A stretch of DNA of 64,000 bases from GCA-2725625 sp964574215 (GTDB taxonomy: Bacteria; Pseudomonadota; Alphaproteobacteria; Rhodospirillales; UBA2165). Under the pieces are notes generated by a model that saw nothing but the letters and a program-made list of their open reading frames with translations, was not told where the DNA came from and ran no database searches. Numbering within the stretch: the stretch's first letter is position 1; the number at the start of each line of letters is the position of its first letter. Positions 43,829 through 52,360 of this stretch are shown here, in pieces. The position numbers and the translations under genes were made by a program. The DNA lies in assembly GCA_964574215.1 (NCBI GenBank), contig CAZNLR010000025.1, positions 5,908-69,907 on the forward strand, written 5' to 3'.

Positions 43829-45052
43829 TCAGCCCTTATCGAGGCGTAGAATCTCGACCCGGTCACCGGCTTTGGCCTGCTCGGCGAATGGAGGACGGAT
43901 AACCAGGCATTGGGCCCGGGCGAACAGGGCCAGCATGGAACTGTCCTGGCCGGTAAAGGGGGTCACCGTCAATTCACCGGCTTCGCCGATTCCCAGTTCC
44001 GACCGCAGATAGTCCTGGCGCTGATCGTTTTCTTTGAGATCGCTGGTTAAAATCGCCGTTTCTTTGCGATTTTCCAAATTTTCGGCTCCCAGCATGACAT
44101 CCATGGCCGCTGTCAGGAACAGGGCGGCGGTCACTCCGGCCGAGACGGGGTTTCCGGGCAGGCCCAGCATGGGCGTATTATAAATATTACCGAAAATCAG
44201 CGGTTTTCCGGGGCGCATGGCGACGCGGCCGAAGGTAATATCCAGCCCTTCTTCACCCAGGACGTCCTTGATAAGATCGTAATCGCCGACCGAGGCGCCG
44301 CCGATGGTGACCAGCATATCCGTTCCCTTGACGCCGGCCAGCATGTTTTTGAGCGTTTCGGCGTCGTCTTCGGCAATACCGAGATTAACCGGAATACCGC
44401 CACGGGCGCGGACCAAAGCAGCGATTCCCAGGCTATTCGAGCTGATGATTTGGTTCGGCCCCACCGGTTCGCCCGGCATAACCAGTTCGTTGCCGGTGGC
44501 GAGAATAGCTACTTTGGGTCGTCGTATGACCTTGAGCCACGGTACATTCATGGCGGCGGCGAGAGCGATATCCCGGGAATTCAGAAGTGCCCCCGTCTTT
44601 AAAAGAACGTCGCCTTCCGTGAAGTCGAGACCGGCCGGGCGGATATACCGGCCTGCGATGGGATTTTCCTTCATGGTGATCTGATCGCCATCGGCGTCCG
44701 TATCTTCCTGAATAACCACAGCATCGACGCCTTTGGGCAGGGGGGCGCCGGTAAAAATACGTGATGTCTGTCCGGGGCCGACGACACCGTCAAAACCATC
44801 GCCGGCGGCCGATTCGCCGATTTGGGTCAGGGTTACGGGAACGTCGGCCACATCTTCCGCCCGCACGGCATAGCCGTCCATGGAGGATACCGCCACGGGT
44901 GGCTGGGTAATCCGGGAGGCGACATCTTCGGCCAGAACTCGCCCGATGGCTTCGGCGACACTGACGACCTCGGCGCTCAAACGGGAAACGCCGGCCAGGA
45001 CATTGGTCATGGCTTCGTCGACCGATATCATGCCTTTAGTTGTCTCGGGCAT
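43829..45052 (-). CDS. moeA: molybdopterin molybdenumtransferase
   Basis: MoeA inserts molybdate into adenylylated molybdopterin to complete the cofactor. The 407-residue protein has the N-terminal VSSMDGYAVRAEDV motif near residue 54, the MoCF-binding domain with ATGNELVMPGEPVGPNQIISSN near 185, TIGGASVGDYDLIKDV near 248 and MLGLPGNPVSAGV near 296. The start overlaps moaC by 17 bases. It is the last gene of the trpGDC-moaC-moeA block. Confidence 0.94.
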   Translation of the reverse strand: MPETTKGMISVDEAMTNVLAGVSRLSAEVVSVAEAIGRVLAEDVASRITQPPVAVSSMDGYAVRAEDVADVPVTLTQIGESAAGDGFDGVVGPGQTSRIFTGAPLPKGVDAVVIQEDTDADGDQITMKENPIAGRYIRPAGLDFTEGDVLLKTGALLNSRDIALAAAMNVPWLKVIRRPKVAILATGNELVMPGEPVGPNQIISSNSLGIAALVRARGGIPVNLGIAEDDAETLKNMLAGVKGTDMLVTIGGASVGDYDLIKDVLGEEGLDITFGRVAMRPGKPLIFGNIYNTPMLGLPGNPVSAGVTAALFLTAAMDVMLGAENLENRKETAILTSDLKENDQRQDYLRSELGIGEAGELTVTPFTGQDSSMLALFARAQCLVIRPPFAEQAKAGDRVEILRLDKG

Positions 45053-45518
45053 CGAACTCTCCCGATTTGCCGCCCGCTTTGTGAATCAGGCGTATATCGG
45101 ATAGGCGCATGCCGCGATCAACCGCTTTGCACATATCGTAAATAGTCAGCGCCGCGACAGAAACCGCCGTCAGAGCCTCCATTTCGACACCTGTCTTACC
45201 CTTTAGTTTACAGGTCGCCTCAATATCGACGGCGTTGCGGCCGGGATCGCAGATCAATTCGACCTTGACCGATGACAGGTTCAAAGGGTGGCAGAGGGGG
45301 ATAAGGTCGGGCGTTCTTTTGGCGCCCATGATCCCGGCCAACTGGGCGACCGACAGGACATCGCCTTTTTTAACGCCCTTGTCACTGATCAGTTTCAGGG
45401 TTTCCGGTTCCATATAAACGGACCCGGAGGCCGTTGCCGTCCGCTCGGTCATATCTTTTTCAGAGACGTCGACCATGACGGCGTTTCCCTCGGCGTCGAG
45501 ATGGGTAAGTTTACTCAT
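45036..45518 (-). CDS. moaC: cyclic pyranopterin monophosphate synthase
   Basis: MoaC, with MoaA, turns GTP into cyclic pyranopterin monophosphate, the first stable molybdenum cofactor intermediate. The 160-residue protein has the family length and key segments: KKGDVLSVAQLAGIMGAKRTPDLIPLCHPL near residues 50-79, KGKTGVEMEALTAVSVAALTIYDMCKAVDRGM near 112-143 with the active-site Asp and Lys, and KAGGKSGEF at the end. It starts 5 bases after trpC and overlaps moeA. Confidence 0.95.
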   Translation of the reverse strand: MSKLTHLDAEGNAVMVDVSEKDMTERTATASGSVYMEPETLKLISDKGVKKGDVLSVAQLAGIMGAKRTPDLIPLCHPLNLSSVKVELICDPGRNAVDIEATCKLKGKTGVEMEALTAVSVAALTIYDMCKAVDRGMRLSDIRLIHKAGGKSGEFDARDN

Positions 45519-45523
45519 GGTAA

Positions 45524-46342
45524 TTAAGCGTGCGCTCTTTCAGTTGTTTCATTCAGACCCAGTAATTGCCGGGTCGCCGCCGCAACGTCGTTTTGGCGCA
45601 TGAGAGATTCCCCCACCAGAAAACAAGTCACGCCGACGTCGGCCATTCTTTTCAAATCATCGTGGCTGTAAAGCCCCGATTCGCTGACCAGTAAAGTATC
45701 CCGGCCCGCCAAAGGTGCAAGACTTTCCGTGACATTCAAATCAACTTCCAGGGTTTTCAGGTTGCGGTTGTTGACGCCCAAAAGCTGCGGCGACAAATTT
45801 AACGCGCGTTCCATTTCCTCTTCGTTGTGCACTTCGTTCAACGTGTCCATCCCCAGATCTTCCGCCGTCTGCTTTAATTCCATAGCCAAATAGTCGTCCA
45901 AAACCGCCATGATCAAAAGAATGCAATCGGCGCCGAGGGCGCGGGATTCGACGATCTGGTAGGGATCGATCATGAAATCTTTGCGCAGGACCGGCAGGTC
46001 GACAGCGTTTCTGGCCGCCACCAAATAGTCGTCACGACCTTGGAAGTAAGGTTCATCGGTGAGGACCGAGAGGCAGGCGGCGCCACCGGAAGAATAGGCT
46101 TCGGCCAATTTGGGCGGATCGAAGTCTTCCCGGATCAAACCTTTGGAGGGAGAGGCTTTTTTAATTTCCGCAATCAGCCCGAAACCGGCGCCATCCCGCG
46201 CCGTTTTCAGGCGTTGGATGAAGCCGCGTGGCGGTTTAGATTTTTCCGCTTTTTTAATGAGTTGCGCTTCCGTCACTTGCCCTTTGCGGGATTCCACGTG
46301 CAGCCGGGTCTTGGCGCAAATCTCCTGCAAGACGTCACTCAA
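45524..46342 (-). CDS. trpC: indole-3-glycerol phosphate synthase
   Basis: TrpC closes the indole ring by decarboxylative cyclisation of CdRP. The 272-residue TIM-barrel protein has LIAEIKKASPSKGLIREDFDP near residues 55-75 (catalytic Lys and Glu), LSVLTDEPYFQG near 91, VLRKDFMIDPYQI near 117, LGVNNRNLKTLEVD near 187 and VSESGLYSHDDLKRM near 217. It is monofunctional, without a fused TrpF. The start overlaps the trpD stop by 4 bases; moaC follows after 5 bases. Confidence 0.95.
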   Translation of the reverse strand: MSDVLQEICAKTRLHVESRKGQVTEAQLIKKAEKSKPPRGFIQRLKTARDGAGFGLIAEIKKASPSKGLIREDFDPPKLAEAYSSGGAACLSVLTDEPYFQGRDDYLVAARNAVDLPVLRKDFMIDPYQIVESRALGADCILLIMAVLDDYLAMELKQTAEDLGMDTLNEVHNEEEMERALNLSPQLLGVNNRNLKTLEVDLNVTESLAPLAGRDTLLVSESGLYSHDDLKRMADVGVTCFLVGESLMRQNDVAAATRQLLGLNETTERAHA

Positions 46343-47382
46343 TCGGGCTCTCCGGTATCTTCGTTGGTGATCGCGATCATTGTTTCGAGGGCTTTCTTGG
46401 CATCGCCCGAATCAATGGCGTTGGCTGCCATGGCGGCCCCGTCCTTTAGGTTTTCGACTTTGTCGCCAACGATCAACGCCGCGGCGGCATTGAACAAAAC
46501 GACGTCCCGATAGGCGCCTGGTGCACCATCCATCAGGTCCCGGATCGCTTGGGCGTTGGTTTCCGCATCACCGCCTTTTAAGTCCTTGGGCTTGGCGATG
46601 GCAAGTCCTGCCTCTTCCGGACTGACCTCGAAGGTCGATACTTTGCCGTCTTTTAGTTCTGCGACATAGGAGGGGCCGGTGGTGGTTAGTTCATCGGTGC
46701 CGTCCGACCCGTGCATAACCCAGGCCCGCTCGCTCCCCAATTTCCCCAGGGTTTCGGCAATGGGCTCGATCCAGTCCTTGGAGAAAACGCCGGTGAGTTG
46801 CCGTTTCACACCCGACGGATTGCAGATCGGACCCAAAAGATTGAACAACGTGCGGGTCGCCAGTTCGACGCGGGGACCGGCCACGTGGCGCATGGCGCTG
46901 TGATGACGGGGGGCCATCATAAAACCAATGCCGGCCTCTGTCATGGACCGGGCGATAAGGGAAAAATCGGCATCCGTATTAATGCCTAGCGCCGTCAAGG
47001 CATCCGCCGCACCGGATTTCGATGACAAGGCCCGGTTGCCGTGCTTGGCGACAGGTATGCCGCAGGCGGCCACAACAATTGCCGCGCCGGTGGAGATGTT
47101 AAAGGTGCCGGAACCGTCGCCGCCGGTACCAACCACGTCCATGGCGCCTTTGGGTGCCTCGATATAGGCGGCTTTGGCCCGCATGGCCCGGGCGGCGCCG
47201 GTAATTTCGGCGACCGTCTCGCCCCGTACCCTCAGCGCCATCAAGAAGCCGCCGATTTGCGATGGCGTGGCGTCGCCGTTCATGATGATCTGGAACGCTT
47301 TTTCCGCCTCGGTTTCATCCAGGGCATTGCCGTCGGCCACTTTGGCGATAAAGCCTTTCATTTCCTGTAAGTCGTTGCTCAT
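46339..47382 (-). CDS. trpD: anthranilate phosphoribosyltransferase
   Basis: TrpD transfers the phosphoribosyl group from PRPP to anthranilate. The 347-residue protein has GTGGDGSGTFNISTGAAIVVAA near residues 84-105 (PRPP-binding glycine loop), KHGNRALSSKSGAADALTALG near 112-132 and RHHSAMRHVAGPRVELATRTLFNLLGPICNP near 164-194. It is not fused to TrpG. It starts 12 bases after trpG and overlaps trpC. Confidence 0.95.
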   Translation of the reverse strand: MSNDLQEMKGFIAKVADGNALDETEAEKAFQIIMNGDATPSQIGGFLMALRVRGETVAEITGAARAMRAKAAYIEAPKGAMDVVGTGGDGSGTFNISTGAAIVVAACGIPVAKHGNRALSSKSGAADALTALGINTDADFSLIARSMTEAGIGFMMAPRHHSAMRHVAGPRVELATRTLFNLLGPICNPSGVKRQLTGVFSKDWIEPIAETLGKLGSERAWVMHGSDGTDELTTTGPSYVAELKDGKVSTFEVSPEEAGLAIAKPKDLKGGDAETNAQAIRDLMDGAPGAYRDVVLFNAAAALIVGDKVENLKDGAAMAANAIDSGDAKKALETMIAITNEDTGEPD

Positions 47383-47394
47383 GCCCCGTTTATC

Positions 47395-47967
47395 CTATGT
47401 TGGAATTTGATCGAGAAAGTTTTTTAGCAAACGATGGCCATGTTCCGAAGCGATACTTTCGGGATGGAACTGAACACCGGACATTTGATGATCCCGATGG
47501 GCAATGGCCATAATCAGCCCATCGTCGGTTTTTGCCGTGATCTCGATTTCATCCGGCCAACCGCCCGGATCCAGCATGAGCGAGTGATAGCGCGTCGCAT
47601 CGAAAGGATCGGGCAGGCCCAAGAACATATCGTGGGCGGTGTGATTAATTTTACTGACCTTACCGTGCATCGGTTGGGGCGCTCGGACCACACGGGCGCC
47701 GAACACTTGTCCGATGGTCTGGAAGCCGAGACAAACGCCAAACACGGGAATCGATCCCGCCGCTTTTTCCACCAGATCTAGGCAAATACCCGCTTTGTCA
47801 GGATCGCAGGGACCCGGTGAAATCAGGATTGCACTGGGATGCATGTCCATTGCCTCAGCCGCCGTTAAGGCATCATTTCGCCTCACCTCAACCTCCGCAC
47901 CCAATTCGCCCAGATAGTGCCAGAGGTTGTAAGTAAAGCTGTCGTAATTATCAATTAATAACAACAT
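47395..47967 (-). CDS. trpG: anthranilate synthase glutamine amidotransferase component
   Basis: TrpG supplies ammonia from glutamine to TrpE; it may also serve aminodeoxychorismate synthase. The 190-residue class I amidotransferase has MLLLIDNYDSFTYNLWHYL at the start, SPGPCDPDKAG near 52, the nucleophile Cys in FGVCLGFQTIGQ near 80, and HPESIASEHG near 168 with the catalytic His and Glu. No good Shine-Dalgarno precedes the ATG. Its usual neighbour trpE lies about 6.9 kb away, so trpG has become the first gene of its transcript. Confidence 0.95.
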   Translation of the reverse strand: MLLLIDNYDSFTYNLWHYLGELGAEVEVRRNDALTAAEAMDMHPSAILISPGPCDPDKAGICLDLVEKAAGSIPVFGVCLGFQTIGQVFGARVVRAPQPMHGKVSKINHTAHDMFLGLPDPFDATRYHSLMLDPGGWPDEIEITAKTDDGLIMAIAHRDHQMSGVQFHPESIASEHGHRLLKNFLDQIPT

Positions 47968-47981
47968 ATCAAGCCGTTGTA

Positions 47982-48011
47982 ATAATATTCTAAAGTTTTA
48001 ATTTAAAACAA
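47982..48011 (-). promoter_or_regulatory. candidate promoter for the separated trpGDC-moaC-moeA operon
   Basis: On the minus strand TTGTTT (48011-48006) and TATTAT (47987-47982) are 18 bases apart, with the trpG ATG 15 bases beyond the -10 element. The leader would be very short. The spacer is A+T-rich, so chance matches are possible. Confidence 0.35.
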
Positions 48012-48108
48012 AATGACGTCCAAAGGTAAGCGGACGCCACAATGCAAGGGGTTAGGGTCATCGTCAAGCGTTGGAATTATATCGGGCAATTTTTTTCCAC
48101 ACTTGCAC

Positions 48109-48141
48109 TTGACCTTCCATTGACTGGAAAGTCCATATAAA
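48109..48141 (+). promoter_or_regulatory. CueR-type operator and promoter of the copper ATPase gene
   Basis: The dyad ACCTTCC (48112-48118), seven bases, GGAAAGT (48126-48132) matches the CueR operator arms at 13 of 14 positions. It lies between TTGACC (48109-48114) and a TATAAA-like -10 (48136-48141). The spacer is about 20 bases, longer than normal, as in MerR-family-activated promoters. The ATPase ATG is about 35 bases downstream, and cueR itself follows the ATPase gene. Confidence 0.8.
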
Positions 48142-48175
48142 CATTCTATCTTAGTGGAAGGTTAGGATTGCCCCA

Positions 48176-50638
48176 ATGGATGCGATGGAAAATACCGCGA
48201 GTGATAAAACCGCCAAAGACCCTGTTTGCGGCATGATGGTCGACCCGGACAAGACGGAACATTCGGTTCCGTTCGAAGGCGACGATTACTATTTTTGCTG
48301 CAATGGATGCGCCACTAAATTCGGTGCCGACCCCATAGGCTATCTGACCACTACCGATCCGGTTTGCGGCATGACGGTGGATATTCGCAAAAAAGCCGAA
48401 AATAACTTCGAACACGACGGTAAAACATATTTTTTCTGCTGCCAGGGGTGTGTGACAAAATTCAGCCTGGATCCGGAAAATTATCTTGATCCGTCGCCGG
48501 TTGACGAAGAAGAGGGCGATCCCAACGCCTTATATATTTGTCCCATGTGCCCGGAAGTGGAGAACATCGGTCCCGGCGCCTGTCCGAGCTGCGGCATGGC
48601 ATTGGAGCCCGCCGATCCCTTGGCGTCGTTAAAATCGACCGCCAATCCGGAACTGGAGGACATGACCCGCCGGTTCTGGCTGTCGCTGTCTGTCGCTTTG
48701 CCGACGTTAATACTGGCCATGGGCGACCTGATACCGGGTCAGCCTATTCAAACGATCATCAGCGACAATGTCAGCGTCTGGCTGCAATTTATTCTGGCGA
48801 CGCCTGCCGTTTTATGGGCAGGATTTCCGTTTTTCGAACGCGCCTGGGTGTCAATCGTCAGCCGCAATCTTAATATGTTTACGTTGATTGGGATTGGCGT
48901 GGGTGTTGCCTATATCTACAGCGTTTTTGCCGTATTGGCGCCGGAACTGTTTCCGCCGTCATTTAAAACCGAGAGTGGGGTCATCGCCGTCTATTTCGAG
49001 GCGGCGGCGGTCATCGTCACCTTGGTCATGTTGGGTCAGGTACTTGAACTGAAAGCCCGTGCGGAAACCGGCGGTGCGCTGCGGGCGCTGCTGGATTTGT
49101 CGCCCAAAACGGCCCGCCTGATATCCGATGACGGTATGGAAAAGGATGTGCCACTGGAAAACGTCAAGGTGGGCGATCTTCTGCGCGTGCGCCCGGGTGA
49201 GGCCGTCCCCGTGGATGGCGTTGTTTCCGACGGGGCCAGCACGGTCGACGAATCCATGATTACCGGTGAAGCCATTCCCGTTACCAAAAATGTAGAGGAT
49301 ACGGTGACGGGCGGCACGCTCAATCAAACCGGCAGTTTCGCCATGACAGCCGAGCATGTGGGATCGGAAACCCTGCTGGCGCAAATCGTCGGGCTGGTGG
49401 CCGAAGCCCAACGCAGCCGGGCGCCGGTACAACGTATCGCCGACCAGGTCTCCGGTTATTTTGTCCCGGTGGTCGTCGGGTCGGCCGTAATTACCTTTAT
49501 CATCTGGGCCTGGGTCGGCCCGGAACCCCGTATGTCCTTCGCCCTTTTAAATGCGGTCGCCGTGCTGATCATCGCTTGTCCTTGCGCCTTGGGATTGGCG
49601 ACCCCCATGTCGATCATGGTTGGCACCGGGCGGGGCGCCAATGCCGGCGTTCTGATCCGTAGCGCCGAGGCTTTAGAGCGGATGGAAAAAATAGATACGT
49701 TGATCGTTGATAAGACCGGCACTCTGACGGAGGGAAAACCAAAAGTCGTCGGCATCCATGCCGAAAACGGTTTTGATGAAAGTGACGTGCTGGAATTTGC
49801 CGCCAGTTTGGAAAAAACCAGCGAACATCCCTTGGCACAGGCAGTCATCACCGCCGCCGAAGAGAAAATGCTTCCATTGAAAGATGTCGACAACTTCGAA
49901 TCCGTACCGGGTAAAGGCGTGCAGGGGCATCTTGGCGGCCGCCATATTGCCGTTGGAAACCAAGCCATGTTCGAGGGCAGGGACAATCAGATTTCAGGCC
50001 TGCCCGTTGACCTGGCGTCCAGGGGACACACGGTGATTTACCTACTCGTGGACAATAAATTGGCTGGCTACCTTCTCGTTGCCGATCAGATCAAGCCGAC
50101 CACCCGGCAGGCGATCGAAAAGCTTCGCACCGCCGGTATCGAGATCATCATGGCGACGGGAGATTCGCGAGAGGCTGCCGGTTCGGTTGCCGCCGAACTG
50201 GGCATAGATCGGTATGAAGCAGCCGTATTGCCCGACCGCAAAGGAGCATTGGTTAAGGAGATACAAAGTGAAGGCCGGGTCGTGGCCATGGCCGGTGACG
50301 GTGTCAATGATGCGCCGGCTTTGGCCCAGGCGGATATCGGCATCGCCATGGGGACGGGCGCCGATATCGCCATGCAAAGCGCTGAGGTAACCTTGGTGAA
50401 GGGTGATTTAAACGGCATATTGCGGGCGCGTAGCCTCAGCGTTGCGACCATGAAAAACATTCGGCAAAATCTCTTTTTCGCCTTTTTTTACAACAGTATA
50501 GGCGTTCCCATTGCCGCCGGTGTTCTATATCCGTTTTTCGGTTTGCTGCTGAGCCCGATGATCGCCAGCGCCGCAATGAGTATGAGTTCCGTATCCGTCA
50601 TCGGCAATGCGTTGCGCCTCAGAAATACACGACTTTAA
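48176..50638 (+). CDS. copA: copper-exporting P1B-type ATPase with tandem YHS domains
   Basis: This pump exports Cu(I) using ATP. The 820-residue protein begins with two YHS domains (residues about 13-56 and 60-105, each starting DPVCGM and containing FCC.GC) and a heavy-metal-binding stretch, YICPMCPEVENIGPGACPSCGM (118-139), instead of the usual CxxC ferredoxin-like domains. The P-type core is complete: ITGEAIPV, the membrane IIACPCALGLATP motif near residue 464, DKTGTLTEGKP near 512, SEHPLA near 551 and GDGVNDAPALAQADIGIAMG near 705. A CueR-type operator lies upstream and cueR downstream. Confidence 0.93.
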   Translation: MDAMENTASDKTAKDPVCGMMVDPDKTEHSVPFEGDDYYFCCNGCATKFGADPIGYLTTTDPVCGMTVDIRKKAENNFEHDGKTYFFCCQGCVTKFSLDPENYLDPSPVDEEEGDPNALYICPMCPEVENIGPGACPSCGMALEPADPLASLKSTANPELEDMTRRFWLSLSVALPTLILAMGDLIPGQPIQTIISDNVSVWLQFILATPAVLWAGFPFFERAWVSIVSRNLNMFTLIGIGVGVAYIYSVFAVLAPELFPPSFKTESGVIAVYFEAAAVIVTLVMLGQVLELKARAETGGALRALLDLSPKTARLISDDGMEKDVPLENVKVGDLLRVRPGEAVPVDGVVSDGASTVDESMITGEAIPVTKNVEDTVTGGTLNQTGSFAMTAEHVGSETLLAQIVGLVAEAQRSRAPVQRIADQVSGYFVPVVVGSAVITFIIWAWVGPEPRMSFALLNAVAVLIIACPCALGLATPMSIMVGTGRGANAGVLIRSAEALERMEKIDTLIVDKTGTLTEGKPKVVGIHAENGFDESDVLEFAASLEKTSEHPLAQAVITAAEEKMLPLKDVDNFESVPGKGVQGHLGGRHIAVGNQAMFEGRDNQISGLPVDLASRGHTVIYLLVDNKLAGYLLVADQIKPTTRQAIEKLRTAGIEIIMATGDSREAAGSVAAELGIDRYEAAVLPDRKGALVKEIQSEGRVVAMAGDGVNDAPALAQADIGIAMGTGADIAMQSAEVTLVKGDLNGILRARSLSVATMKNIRQNLFFAFFYNSIGVPIAAGVLYPFFGLLLSPMIASAAMSMSSVSVIGNALRLRNTRL

Positions 50639-50671
50639 CTTCAAAAACAGTTTTTTTGTTGGGGAACCGAA

Positions 50672-51079
50672 ATGAATATTGGAAAAGCATCAGAGTTGAG
50701 TGGCGTTCGGGCTAAGACCATCCGCTATTATGAAAGTATCGGTTTGATCCCTGAACCGCCAAGAAGGGAAAGTGGATACCGCGACTATGGATTGCCTGAT
50801 ATCGAAACATTGAAATTCGTGCAAAGGGCCCGGAATCTGGGATTTACCATTAAGGACGTGAGTGATCTCTTGAATTTGTGGAACGACAAAAACCGCGCCA
50901 GTTCGCGGGTGAAGGAACTGACGCAGCGTCATATCCAGGAAATCGAAGGCCGAATTGATGAATTGGAAAGCATGCGGCGAACCTTGATCGACCTCTCCAA
51001 CAAATGCCACGGAGATGACCGGCCCGACTGCCCGATCCTCGATGATTTGGCCTCAAGCTTAAACGGTAATAGAGCGTAA
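50672..51079 (+). CDS. cueR: Cu(I)-responsive MerR-family transcriptional regulator
   Basis: CueR activates copper export genes by twisting a long-spacer promoter. The 135-residue protein has the MerR winged helix (MNIGKASELSGVRAKTIRYYESIGLIPEP), a dimerisation helix (residues about 75-105) and the metal-binding loop CHGDDRPDCPIL near residues 112-123, with the two Cys of Cu(I)-type members spaced as in E. coli CueR. It lies 33 bases after the copper ATPase gene and probably in the same transcript, so it would be autoregulated. Confidence 0.92.
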   Translation: MNIGKASELSGVRAKTIRYYESIGLIPEPPRRESGYRDYGLPDIETLKFVQRARNLGFTIKDVSDLLNLWNDKNRASSRVKELTQRHIQEIEGRIDELESMRRTLIDLSNKCHGDDRPDCPILDDLASSLNGNRA

Positions 51080-51136
51080 ATGATTTTTGCGTAGGTTCCG
51101 AACTTGAAGTCACGCCTGTTTTAGGGTGCTGTTAGT

Positions 51137-52360
51137 GTGGAGTTCGGCCAATTGCCGCCAATTCAGTTAAATAATCTTATCGGCGCGTTGCGCGCCCGCG
51201 TACCGAACCACCTTTGGTTATTCGGCGCGGTTGCCTTGTTGGCGGTGATCGTCGGTGTTGCAGGCGCACTCAGCTTGAAAAATAACGGTAAAGACCGTCA
51301 GAAAATTGACCATGTGGTGAATGGCTCAAATGGGGTGGTCAATCCAGTACCCCAAAAAAGAACCATTAAACCTGCAGAAAACAAACCGGCTGAAAAGCAG
51401 GCTGAATCGAATGTCGAACCGGATGTGCCTTCCACTGCGAAACCGGAGCTGGCGCCCGTACCGGACCCTGAACCGGACCCTGAACCTGAAATCCATTACG
51501 AGGAGCCGCTGCCGGAAACGGTTCATGAAACGGCGTCGCTGCCGGAGCCAGTGCCTGATTTAGTGTTAAAAGAACCGGTGATCGTTCCCTATGCAGGATT
51601 CCCCGCTTGGCGAAAATACGCCAGGAATATGGCGGACATTCCACCGGGACCGCAGATTGCCATTGTGATTGATGATGCGGGGATCGATCGGCGCCGGACG
51701 GCGCAGGCGATCAATCTGCCGGGGCCGTTGACCATCGCTTTTTTGACCTATGCCGGGGCCTTGGAGAAACAAACGAAAGCCGCCCGTCAGGCGGGGCACG
51801 AAATAATGGTTCATATGCCCATGCAGCCGATGAATGCGGACGTGGACCCGGGCCCAAATGTTCTAACGAATTCGTTGTCGCCCGAAGAGACGTTGAAACG
51901 TATTGTCTGGGGCCTGGACCGTCTTCAGGGTTATGTGGGCGTCAACAATCATATGGGCAGCCGGTTCACCGAATATGCCGGTGGTATGGAGATTTTGCTC
52001 AAGGAACTGAAGCGAAGGGGACTGCTTTTTCTCGATTCCCGCACCTCTACCAAAAGTGTCGGCGCCGGCATCGCTTTGGCCATCGATCTGCCGTTTGCCG
52101 AACGGAACGTCTTTTTGGATAATGTTCCGGAGGTTGCTGCCGTTAACAAACAACTGAAATTATTGGAGAGTGTCGCCAAGCGCCAAGGCTACGCCATTGC
52201 CATCGGCCATCCACGGGATGCGACCATCTTCGCACTTTCCCAATGGTTGGCGGTCATCGCCGAAAAAGGCCTGGTGCAAGTGCCGATCAGCGCCATTGTT
52301 GCCCGCCGGCAGGGGATGGCCCAAGTGGGGCTTCCTGTGGAGCCTAAAAAGTCAGAATAA
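51137..52360 (+). CDS. membrane-anchored divergent polysaccharide deacetylase family protein
   Basis: The 407-residue product starts at GTG 51137. It has one transmembrane helix (about residues 27-47), then about 85 residues rich in Pro, Glu and Lys (PEPDPEPEIHYEEPLPE). The divergent polysaccharide deacetylase domain (YibQ-like) runs from about residue 165: PQIAIVIDDAGIDRRRTAQAI, HEIMVHMPMQPMN, VGVNNHMGSRFTEY and FLDSRTSTKSVGAGIA. The family is assumed to act on periplasmic glycan, but activity is not established. Its common neighbours, as I recall them (envC-like and ctpA), are absent here. The 3' end overlaps the minus-strand quinone reductase-like gene by 17 bases. Confidence 0.85.
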   Translation: MEFGQLPPIQLNNLIGALRARVPNHLWLFGAVALLAVIVGVAGALSLKNNGKDRQKIDHVVNGSNGVVNPVPQKRTIKPAENKPAEKQAESNVEPDVPSTAKPELAPVPDPEPDPEPEIHYEEPLPETVHETASLPEPVPDLVLKEPVIVPYAGFPAWRKYARNMADIPPGPQIAIVIDDAGIDRRRTAQAINLPGPLTIAFLTYAGALEKQTKAARQAGHEIMVHMPMQPMNADVDPGPNVLTNSLSPEETLKRIVWGLDRLQGYVGVNNHMGSRFTEYAGGMEILLKELKRRGLLFLDSRTSTKSVGAGIALAIDLPFAERNVFLDNVPEVAAVNKQLKLLESVAKRQGYAIAIGHPRDATIFALSQWLAVIAEKGLVQVPISAIVARRQGMAQVGLPVEPKKSE

